Assembly (NCBI RefSeq): GCF_900167225.1
Contig: NZ_FUXH01000012.1
Span: 1 to 57,577 of the forward strand
DNA from: Porphyromonas crevioricanis
Lineage (GTDB): Bacteria; Bacteroidota; Bacteroidia; Bacteroidales; Porphyromonadaceae
Length of the DNA: 57,577 bases
Direction of reading: 5' to 3'
Position numbers and translations under genes: made by a program. Under the pieces are notes generated by a model. The model searched no databases, was not told the DNA's origin, and saw nothing but the letters and a program-made list of their open reading frames with translations. Below are positions 51,021 to 57,577 of the stretch, in pieces; position 1 is the first letter of the stretch, and the number at the start of each line of letters is the position of its first letter.

Positions 51021-51053
51021 AAGAGGCTGTGCCAAATATCAGCACAGCCTCTT
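51021..51053. terminator. Terminator of the 3-lipoprotein block
   Basis: Stem AAGAGGCTGTGC (51021-51032) with GCACAGCCTCTT (51042-51053), a 9-nt loop. It lies just after the stop at 51109 on the minus strand. Confidence 0.75.
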
Positions 51054-51108
51054 GTGTGTATCATCTCTTTGTTAAGAGAACAGCTTCCTATGTCTTCTCT
51101 ATTGTTGG

Positions 51109-52257
51109 TTAATTACCAGTTGTATTCACGAGCATTGTTATACCTCTGAAATCACTCATATACAGAATAGAGAAATATTTATCACCGAATTTGAAACCAT
51201 AGGCATTGTGTTTTTCCGAGTAATCCCATTCTTGAGGTTCAATTCCATTTATTTTGAGCCATTCTATAAAATCGGGTTTCTTTACATCGTGAATATCCTC
51301 TATGCAGTTGAGCACTATTGCAATATTCCCTTGTCTGTAAATAACTCGTCTGATATTACTTTGCTCAAATTTCTCTCCTTCAAGTGTGTAATCTAATTCT
51401 CCTCCAGGAGTTTCTTTTCTTAGACCCAATTTTTTCTCATGTTCTTGGAGTTTTTTCTTGTCTTCATTTGAAGGGGAAAGTTTCACATAAGAGAGATCAG
51501 GAAAGTCTTTTGCATTCTTTACTACAGGGTGTATGGAGTATCTCCAAATAGTAAGAGTAGATTTGCCCTTATAGTCAGGTGCTTCGTTCTTTTCTAATTG
51601 AGCAAAAACAGGCCCTCCATTGTCCCAAATAAGTGAACTGCCATCACTGGAGACACTTGATTCCGGATAATTCTGTTCGACCATCATTTCATTGATTTTT
51701 GGTGCTTGAGAAGCTAAAGTCTCGGTTGTATGACAGAGAATCAAGTCTCGGCCTGCAGCGCGAATTCCGTAAACAACAGCCGTGATTGTCAGGTCTTTGT
51801 TGACGTAGCCAGGGAATTTTTGTCCCCAAATATCCACATTAGACATGTGTTCTCTTCCAACTCCTTCTTCATGCTCGACGATATTGGGATCCTGGTCATT
51901 TGTAGAGAAGTTGAAAAGAGGAAGTTCAGTATTTACTGTTCCCTGAGGCTTTACAATCACTTTGAGTTGCACATCTTTTGCATTCTTTGCAGAAATGATA
52001 ATCGTAGTTTCGCCAATCTCAACTCCCTCAATTTTGCCATCAGAAACTTTCGCTATCTTTTCGTCCAAAGACTTCCAACTTACCGGAGTGCGAGGAGTGG
52101 TTGTGACTGTAACAGTCTTGGTACGTCCTTTTGTTACTGAGACTTCCTTCTGATCTAACTTGATCTTCACTTCTGTTTTCTCTTTATCACAAGAGAAGAG
52201 GGAAAGAAGCAAAACAGAAGCAATTGCCATCAAGGCTATACTAAATGATTTTCTCAT
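51109..52257 (-). CDS. Ig-like (BIG2-type) surface lipoprotein, paralogue 1
   Basis: A 382-residue lipoprotein with a signal ending LFSC and Cys23. Residues about 30-115 form a BIG2-like Ig domain (KIKLDQKEVSVTKGRTKTVTVTTTPRTPVSW, IAKVSDGKIEGVEIGETTIIISAKNAKDVQLKV). The rest is novel: VDIWGQKFPGYVNKDLTITAVVYG, ESSVSSDGSSLIW, RYSIHPVVKNAKDFPDLSYVKL, HEKKLGLRKETPGGELDYTLEGEKFEQSNIRRVIYRQ and LNCIEDIHDVKKPDFIEWLKING. The next two genes repeat this order. Function unknown; it is an outer-face surface protein by inference. Confidence 0.85.
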   Translation of the reverse strand: MRKSFSIALMAIASVLLLSLFSCDKEKTEVKIKLDQKEVSVTKGRTKTVTVTTTPRTPVSWKSLDEKIAKVSDGKIEGVEIGETTIIISAKNAKDVQLKVIVKPQGTVNTELPLFNFSTNDQDPNIVEHEEGVGREHMSNVDIWGQKFPGYVNKDLTITAVVYGIRAAGRDLILCHTTETLASQAPKINEMMVEQNYPESSVSSDGSSLIWDNGGPVFAQLEKNEAPDYKGKSTLTIWRYSIHPVVKNAKDFPDLSYVKLSPSNEDKKKLQEHEKKLGLRKETPGGELDYTLEGEKFEQSNIRRVIYRQGNIAIVLNCIEDIHDVKKPDFIEWLKINGIEPQEWDYSEKHNAYGFKFGDKYFSILYMSDFRGITMLVNTTGN

Positions 52258-52316
52258 TGTCTTTTTAGTTGATTATTAAATACGGATGTCAATATTCGGT
52301 ACCCCTACTTGTATAT

Positions 52317-53552
52317 CTACAGAGTGAGTTGTTTAGATGTTCCATTCAAAACCGCAGGGTCAAAAATTTGCATCAAAATGTACTCTCCGGAAAGGTATAC
52401 CACAAGCAAATGGGTTTTGGTCAGTAGTTGTGCTTTTGTTTTATTCGCATTAAGCTTCCATTCTCCTCCTTCTCCACAGTTGAGGCGGATCCACTTATTG
52501 AAGCTCTCATTTTTCACATCTTCAACCTTTGCCAAACAGTTGAGTCTGGTATTTAGGTATGGCCTTTCCTTCTGCTGTTGAGGTTTACGAATGTATATTA
52601 CGGCATCAAAATTACTCAACATTGTTTTTTCCTCAAGGGGATAGTAGGCTGGATTTTCAGGGTTCGAAGCTTTCCCTCTTTCTCTGAAGCCCAATCCTTT
52701 CTCGAAAGATTCTATATCTTCCAAAGAACCAGTTAGAGCTTGCATGGATGGAAAATCTTTGACATCTTCCACTACGGGATGCAGGACTTCTACTATCTTC
52801 TCTTCCTTGGAGTATTGACCCTCCTCCATAAATTGAAGAACGGTTCTAGTTCCATACTCTTTATGAATAAATGAGAAAAGAATAGCCTCGATATTTCCCT
52901 TTTGCCATTTGATTGCAGGATCACCGTCCGGTTCCAAAGTAACTCGCTCTGGTTTCCCAAACCCTGCATCAAGCATCAATTTCTCAGTGCGCTCAAATCT
53001 ATCCAAAGTTTCTTTGGAATAACACATGATTATCTTGTGTGTTTTGTTTGCAATACCATATATCACCACGGGGATCGTTGGTAGATCTACATTCAAATAC
53101 CCAGGGAATCTTGATCTATTTAAGAAATTTATTTCTCGGTTGAAAACACGACCAACATTCTTTTCATAAGAGACAATGTCTTCGTCTAAGTCGTTTTTTA
53201 CGAATTTTAGTAGAGGTAATTCCGATTTTTTTACCTCTACATCTATCACTACATCTTTGGCCTTTTCTGCTGAAATAACAACTTGAGTAACACCTTCCTG
53301 CATAGCCCAAAGCTCGCCGGATTGGTTTACTTTGACAACAGTTGGGTTTTTGCTGCTCCAATTTAGAATGGTCTCAGGCTCTGTAGTAACTTTCAATTTT
53401 ACATACTGACCCATTGCTATAGTCATTGACAGAGGGCTATTTAACTTAATCTCAACTTTTTGTTGTGGTTTATCTTCTTTTGTGCAAGAAGACAGTAAAA
53501 GCATACTCACAGTCAACAATGACAAGAGCACCGAAGATAAAATTTGTTTCAT
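52317..53552 (-). CDS. Ig-like surface lipoprotein, paralogue 2
   Basis: Start ATG at 53552 (a longer frame to 53585 lacks a signal). The 411-residue lipoprotein has lipobox LLSSC and Cys23. The Ig-like domain (EIKLNSPLSMTIAMGQYVKLKVTTEPETILNW... VTQVVISAEKAKDVVIDVEV) and the conserved FPGYLNVDLPTIPVVIYGI, LHPVVEDVKDFPSMQALTG, FEKGLGFRERG and RLNCLAKVEDVKNESFNKWIRLNCG parallel paralogue 1. About 59 nt separates it from its neighbour; they look like a tandem family. Confidence 0.85.
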   Translation of the reverse strand: MKQILSSVLLSLLTVSMLLLSSCTKEDKPQQKVEIKLNSPLSMTIAMGQYVKLKVTTEPETILNWSSKNPTVVKVNQSGELWAMQEGVTQVVISAEKAKDVVIDVEVKKSELPLLKFVKNDLDEDIVSYEKNVGRVFNREINFLNRSRFPGYLNVDLPTIPVVIYGIANKTHKIIMCYSKETLDRFERTEKLMLDAGFGKPERVTLEPDGDPAIKWQKGNIEAILFSFIHKEYGTRTVLQFMEEGQYSKEEKIVEVLHPVVEDVKDFPSMQALTGSLEDIESFEKGLGFRERGKASNPENPAYYPLEEKTMLSNFDAVIYIRKPQQQKERPYLNTRLNCLAKVEDVKNESFNKWIRLNCGEGGEWKLNANKTKAQLLTKTHLLVVYLSGEYILMQIFDPAVLNGTSKQLTL

Positions 53553-53705
53553 TGTACTTGGAACTAAGATAGAGTTTGGATACAAACACTCACCAGAATA
53601 GATTTCCTTTCCCTTTAAAAGGGATTATCGAGAGTGTACCTTCTTAAAATTCAAATGGGAGAGCTGAGATTGCTTCTCCCATTTGATGCTGCTTATTGGT
53701 GTCTA

Positions 53706-54467
53706 CTACTTTTTCTTGTAAAAGATAAGCAGAGAGTTGCTGTTTAACTCTTCTCTGTATTTGTCATCAACAATCTCAGCTTTTATACCATCCATGCGAG
53801 ACCATTGGTAGCAAGGTTCATCCAGGAAGCCTTTTACAGGATCTTTGGAAGTGGCTACAAATCCCATTTTCTCCAAGTCGGTGGCCACTTCGGGATGATC
53901 ATCCCAATTCTTGCGTAGGAATGCAAATGTTAGAGCCATAGTACCCTTTTCTCTTCTTTGATCGTAAATGGTGGCTGTTACTACTTTGTTTTCTTTATTT
54001 AGAAAACCACTGAGAGGCAGGACAACGGTAATTAAGGCCGGTTGGCGACCGAGGGCTAATTCGTGAGGACCAACAGCTCCTATTAATTCCTCTTTATCTT
54101 TAAAAAAAAGTTTTACTATGGGTAGCTCGGATCCCTTGGGAGGGGTACTTTCCCATTCTTTTACTGTTATTTTTACTCTCTCTGGTTGGGCTTTTGAAGC
54201 TTTTACCTGGATAAAGGTTTCGCCTTTTCCCTGAGCTTTCACTATGCCATTTTTGTCGACAGTGGCAATAGACTCATCAAGAGAGAGGAAAGAAAGTGGA
54301 CCTGTGGGAGTTACTGAGACTTCGAGTTTGGCGGTTTGACCAATTGAAAGTTCTAGATTCTTGGTTATCAAGTTGATTTTACTACCCTCTACCTTCTTGT
54401 CGCAAGAAAAAAGAGACAAGACCATAAGACCTGCTGCAAGCAGAACGGAACTGATTTTGTTTTTCAT
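53706..54467 (-). CDS. Ig-like surface lipoprotein, shorter paralogue 3
   Basis: Start ATG at 54467 (a longer start at 54488 is less likely). The 253-residue lipoprotein has lipobox LFSC and Cys22. It retains the Ig-like domain (KINLITKNLELSIGQTAKLEVSVTPTGPLSFLSL... ETFIQVKASKAQPERVKITV) and the FLNKENKVVTATIYD motif, but ends after about 130 further residues, lacking the C-terminal blocks of paralogues 1 and 2. It may be a natural short form or a truncated copy; the stop codon is followed by no visible remnant of the missing part. Confidence 0.82.
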   Translation of the reverse strand: MKNKISSVLLAAGLMVLSLFSCDKKVEGSKINLITKNLELSIGQTAKLEVSVTPTGPLSFLSLDESIATVDKNGIVKAQGKGETFIQVKASKAQPERVKITVKEWESTPPKGSELPIVKLFFKDKEELIGAVGPHELALGRQPALITVVLPLSGFLNKENKVVTATIYDQRREKGTMALTFAFLRKNWDDHPEVATDLEKMGFVATSKDPVKGFLDEPCYQWSRMDGIKAEIVDDKYREELNSNSLLIFYKKK

Positions 54468-55073
54468 TTTGTTGTTTAACTTATGCATTATTCGCTATTT
54501 AAATACGTTTTTCTAAGCAGAGTTTATGCCCATCATTTTTTTTCTACACTCGTCTCTGTTGTTTGTTTGTGCTTTGTTCTCTACACAAGAAAGAAGATAT
54601 GAGATCTAAGATCTACTGCGGATATTATTCCGCACAAAAACTTTCCTCACAATCTAATTTCACACTAAAAACTTCTGAGTGTAAACACCAAAGAAAGACC
54701 GCAACCCCTTGCTCGGCAAACTTAATAAAAATCTGGTTTGACGAGAAAAAGACAATACGCGTTAGTATAGATAGTTCTTATCGTGATGTATTCAAGTTGA
54801 TCAGAAGTTTTTTGAAATGGTATTAAAATGATATGCATATTTCTCTCCTTTGATTGAATTGGCTTTTTTTTGTCTGTTTTTTTTACTTGAATTATTGCAA
54901 GAAAAGAGGAATTCGGTGTCTTATTTTTTTTGAAAAGGATTTCCCATGAGAGATTCTGAAGAGCAGGACTAATTTAGGAAGTGGATACAGCTAAAAAATT
55001 GCTAAACTTGCAACTGTACAAAGTCTGCCAATTGCGGATAACAAATATCGAAAGAAATAAAAAGAGAATTGCT
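54468..55073. other. AT-rich divergent intergenic region
   Basis: 606 nt. A small open frame 54563-54826 has no family features and an unusual composition, so it is not called as a gene. The sequence is AT-rich with T runs near 54866-54890. No good promoter box was found for either side. Confidence 0.5.
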
Positions 55074-56735
55074 ATGACCAAAAGACTAACTATTATTTAT
55101 TTACTGAGCATTTTCTTCTCTCTCTTTGTCTTTTCTTGTTCGAAAGACAAGGACGAAGAGGAAAAAGTGTATTTCACTGTGACATTCGATGCAGATGGAG
55201 GTATGCCTATTCCCCTGGCTCAGCGAGTGGCAAAAGGAGAGACAATTGTAGCTCCTTCGATAGTTCCCCAAAAGACCGGCTTTGTTTTTGTCTGTTGGTC
55301 TGAGGATGGAACGAGTTCATACGATTTTCACACACCCGTAACACGAGATTTTACACTGCGAGCTAAGTGGCAGTCAGAGGCTGTTGCCGAATATTGGAAT
55401 GTTACATGGGAACTTAATGGCGGTTCGTGGCCAACGGGTGATAATCATGTTGATAGGGTGCTCAAGGGAGGAACTTTGACAGAGCCTTTGGCTCCTGTTA
55501 AAACAGGAAACACTTTCGATGGATGGTATCAGGATGCCGGATTGAGTAAAAAAATCTCTTTCCCCTACGATGTGAGTACTCAGACATCAGATATCACTCT
55601 TTATGCTAAATGGATGAAAGAAGACATCCCTGGCGATTTTGTAGTGTTTTCCAGTATAGAAGACCTTTATAGCTGGCTCCAAAAGCAACCTTTTGACAAG
55701 GAATACAAAGTCGGTCTCAAGGGCATCAATCTCGACAGTGGTGACAATTGGAGAGAATTAAGGCGCACTATTAAAGCTGCTTCTATCAAAAATCAGACCA
55801 TTTTTTTGAATCTGAAAAGTTGTACAGGAAGAATGATCCCCAATGGAGAATGGGAGGACAGTAAACTGTATGCCACATTTAACGAGCTTCGCAATTTGGA
55901 GAAAGTCATTCTGCCGGAGACCTTGGAAATAATCGGAGAATACGCCTTTTATAAATGCGGGATTTCAGAGATTGAATTTCCCGATCAGTTGCAAGTCATA
56001 GGCAGAAAGGCCTTTCTTGGATGTCATTTTTCAGCTATTGAATTTCCCGCAGCTTTGCAGAAGATCGGCGAAGCTGCTTTTGTCAGTTGTGGCGTTTTGG
56101 CGTCTATCAAATTGCCCCAAGGTCTGAAGGAGATCGGAGAGGGAGCTTTCAAATCTTCCGGTTTGGAGACTGTCACTATTCCGAATCCTGCGACCAAGAT
56201 TGGAAGTGGGGCATTCTCTTATTGTTCTAAGCTGACTCGGGTAATGTTGCCTGAAGGAATAACTTCTTTAGGGTATTGGTTTGTAGAGAATGAAGCTTTG
56301 CAATCAATTAATATCCCTTCGACGGTGAAGGTAATAGAAAAGCTCGCATTATCTGGTTGTAAAACATTGCCCACCATCGCAATCCCCAATGGAGTGATCA
56401 AAATCGAGGAAGGTGCTTTTCTGGGTTGTGCAGCTCTGCCTTCCATCAAGCTCCCCGAAAGCCTAAAGGAAATAGGTGGGAAAGGAGTCTTTTCCGATTG
56501 TACATTCAGTACCATTGAATTTCCCAAAGGAGTCCAAACTATCGGAAATGGTGTCCTTGGAAAGAGCGCAATCATCCAAATCAGGATGTTAGGAGAGATA
56601 CCTCCTATATTGGAAGGAGAGCTGTACACCAATTCTCCGTTCGTCTTTCAGATACGCGTGCCGGCCTCAGCCGTCGATACTTATAAGAAAGCGAAAGGCT
56701 GGAAGCAGTATGCCGATAAGATCTCAGCGGAGTAA
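55074..56735 (+). CDS. InlB-repeat/BspA-type LRR lipoprotein
   Basis: The ATG at 55074 begins a lipoprotein signal ending FVFSC with Cys22; a start at 54981 is rejected. The 553-residue protein has two InlB B-repeats (VTFDADGGMPIPLAQRVAKG..., WELNGGSWPTGDNHVDRVL...; residues about 35-180), a 50-residue linker, then a long BspA-like LRR_5 domain (LPETLEIIGEYAFYKCGISEIEFPDQLQ and seven or more similar units, residues 270-530). It ends in RVPASAVDTYKKAKGWKQYADKISAE, a normal BspA end, without a T9SS sorting domain. It is probably a surface adhesin held by its lipid. Confidence 0.87.
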   Translation: MTKRLTIIYLLSIFFSLFVFSCSKDKDEEEKVYFTVTFDADGGMPIPLAQRVAKGETIVAPSIVPQKTGFVFVCWSEDGTSSYDFHTPVTRDFTLRAKWQSEAVAEYWNVTWELNGGSWPTGDNHVDRVLKGGTLTEPLAPVKTGNTFDGWYQDAGLSKKISFPYDVSTQTSDITLYAKWMKEDIPGDFVVFSSIEDLYSWLQKQPFDKEYKVGLKGINLDSGDNWRELRRTIKAASIKNQTIFLNLKSCTGRMIPNGEWEDSKLYATFNELRNLEKVILPETLEIIGEYAFYKCGISEIEFPDQLQVIGRKAFLGCHFSAIEFPAALQKIGEAAFVSCGVLASIKLPQGLKEIGEGAFKSSGLETVTIPNPATKIGSGAFSYCSKLTRVMLPEGITSLGYWFVENEALQSINIPSTVKVIEKLALSGCKTLPTIAIPNGVIKIEEGAFLGCAALPSIKLPESLKEIGGKGVFSDCTFSTIEFPKGVQTIGNGVLGKSAIIQIRMLGEIPPILEGELYTNSPFVFQIRVPASAVDTYKKAKGWKQYADKISAE

Positions 56736-56775
56736 AATCTGCAGAATTTCATTGAGAGAACATTATACGCTTCCG

Positions 56776-56815
56776 AAAAGTCACTAATCTTTTTGGGGAA
56801 AGATTAGTGACTTTT
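56776..56815 (+). terminator. Terminator after the BspA-type lipoprotein
   Basis: Stem of 17 bp, AAAAGTCACTAATCTTT (56776-56792) with its complement (56799-56815), loop TTGGGG. It starts 41 nt after the stop. Confidence 0.85.
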
Positions 56816-57015
56816 CTAGAAGAAATTAGCCGCTTTTGAAGAGGAGCTTATTCTACATATGGAGAGCCTTTTCGAAAGTCTTGTAAGTAAGATACTGTTA
56901 CTTAATTTACATGAGACCTTTGAAAAATAAGGAGATGTAGGAAAGAGGTATTCTTCGGATAAAAGGAGGGAAGAATTTGGGGGGAAGCAAGGGACAAGGA
57001 ATAAAATGGCTTGTA

Positions 57016-57060
57016 AATTACCCTTGCGGAGCTACATGAACGATCTCCGCAAGGGTAATT
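57016..57060 (-). terminator. Long hairpin near the end of the IS element
   Basis: A perfect 16-bp inverted repeat (57016-57031 and 57045-57060) with a 13-nt loop, immediately beyond the transposase stop at 57066. A second inverted repeat (AATTATGTC at 57057-57065 and GACATAATT at 57082-57090) overlaps it. It may terminate transposase transcription or shield the element from outside reads. Confidence 0.6.
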
Positions 57061-57065
57061 ATGTC

Positions 57066-57577
57066 TTATCCTACACATGAGGACATAATTATCCCCGGTG
57101 TTCTGTATAGGTTAAAGGCGATGCTCTCAAGAATGTTTTGGGTATGGGTCTTTGCAAGCCCCCGGTAGCGACATCGTCCGCCATGAAACCACCGACGAAT
57201 ACTGCCAAAGGGGCGTTCGATGGTAGTCCGTATCGGACTGATTGCTTTGTTTCGCTGTTTCTCTTGCTCGGTCAATGCCCTGTTGCGTTGTGCCTTGTGC
57301 ATAATGCCATCTTGAAGGTGATGTGTTTGCAGGTACGAACGATTTTCTCGAGAAGCATATCCTTTGTCCGCCAGGATGGCTGTGCCTTGTGGAATGTTTA
57401 TACTCTCCAATAGCGGAATAAGCTCCTTCGTATCACTGCGGTTCGCTGCAGTCGTTATCACCCTTTGAACAATGCCTTGAATATTGGTCAAACAATGCTT
57501 TTTGTATCCATAGTGATAACACTTTTGTTTGTACACCCAACGTGCTTATTCATCCGTCCCTTTACGCTGACGGACAA
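57066..57577 (-). pseudogene. IS5-family transposase, C-terminal part with in-frame stop
   Basis: The minus-strand frame is read through the window edge. It ends in ADKGYASRENRSYL (second catalytic Asp), IRTTIERPFGSIRRWFHGGR (catalytic Glu) and ESIAFNLYRTPGI. Upstream the same frame reads VRQRKGTDE, then a TAA stop at 57546-57548, then ARWVYKQKCYHYGYKKHC. This joins well as one protein if the TAA replaces a codon such as CAA. The gene therefore looks interrupted, although an edge or sequencing error cannot be excluded. Confidence 0.65.

Larger units (their letters stand above)
50652..51108. other. Intergenic region with three hairpins
   Basis: 457 nt with no gene. It holds the terminator at 50742-50781, a perfect palindrome without a T run at 50826-50863, and the terminator at 51021-51053. 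Both terminators use the AGGCTGTG/CACAGCCT stem, so they may be copies. Confidence 0.6.
56736..57065. other. Terminator region and IS end
   Basis: No gene. It holds the terminator at 56776-56815, then the probable left end of an IS element near 56913 (GAGACCTTTGAAAAATAAGG) and the palindromes at 57016-57060. The exact IS boundary is a guess, since its other end is outside the window. Confidence 0.5.
56913..57577 (-). mobile_element. Partial IS5-family insertion sequence, continuing off the right edge
   Basis: The C-terminal part of a DDE transposase (see 57066-57577), its flanking palindromes and a terminal-like GAGACCTTTG at 56913 indicate an IS element of the type common in P. gingivalis (IS1126/ISPg group). 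The right end lies beyond the window. The left boundary is tentative. Confidence 0.65.

Noticed and set aside
54563-54826. An 87-residue plus-strand frame in the AT-rich gap
   Set aside because: There are no known motifs; Ser/Lys-rich composition and no ribosome-binding site, so chance is more likely.

Overview
The window reads as chromosomal DNA of an anaerobic oral Bacteroidales, very probably Porphyromonas gingivalis or a close relative such as P. gulae. The reasons are a PorX response regulator of the type IX secretion system (T9SS), several secreted proteins with T9SS C-terminal sorting domains, Bacteroidetes promoters (TTG, 19 bp, TAnnTTTG), a GlsB/GlsA-type glycine-lipid gene pair, many Bacteroidetes lipoproteins, and a right end that enters an IS5-family insertion sequence like those abundant in P. 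gingivalis. Genus and species are inferred, not proven.

Layout. 1-654 is non-coding and holds copy A of a dispersed repeat. 655-1614 is an EamA permease. 1748-10457 (+) is a long probable operon: a DUF4837 lipoprotein, pdxA, then a lipid-like module (cytidylyltransferase, short-chain reductase, CDP-alcohol phosphatidyltransferase, GlsA-like acyltransferase), then an AddA/UvrD-type helicase-nuclease. 10466-15989 (-) holds a PAP2 phosphatase with a possible beta-barrel tail, pepT, ung, yraN and an overlapping glsB-glsA-like pair. 16376-22061 (+) holds a second EamA permease, a lipoprotein/outer-membrane pair, prfB with a classical programmed +1 frameshift, recF and a DciA-like gene. 22078-26030 (-) holds sdaA, a YigZ/IMPACT protein, a small outer-membrane protein, a YiiX-like lipoprotein hydrolase and a small lipoprotein. 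26429-29642 (+) holds an ECF sigma factor, a tiny ORF, rpe and comEC. 29557-36281 (-) holds aroK (tail overlapping comEC), a 7TM-HD phosphodiesterase and two T9SS cargo proteins.

36929-37012 is tRNA-Leu(CAA). It is followed by two immunity-like orphan genes and by copy B of the repeat, in inverted orientation to copy A. 38873-40581 (+) is dtd-mazG-deoC. 40696-44934 (-) is rny, zapA, a coiled-coil gene, rnhB and sufS. 45090-49481 (+) is porX-tsaE, then pyrH-frr, then rsgA. 49569-56735 is an accessory surface-protein region: a leucine-rich T9SS cargo protein, three tandem paralogous lipoproteins with bacterial Ig-like domains, and an InlB-repeat/BspA-type lipoprotein. The window ends inside an IS element whose transposase frame carries a stop codon.

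The strongest themes are envelope lipids (4023-7098 and 14164-15989), T9SS regulation plus cargo (porX and three CTD proteins), and surface lipoproteins. The best candidates for something undescribed are the four-gene lipid-headgroup-like module with a variant phosphatidyltransferase motif, the ~380-bp repeat with interleaved inverted elements, and the family of three divergent Ig-like lipoproteins. No CRISPR array, rRNA operon, prophage or recognisable riboswitch was seen.
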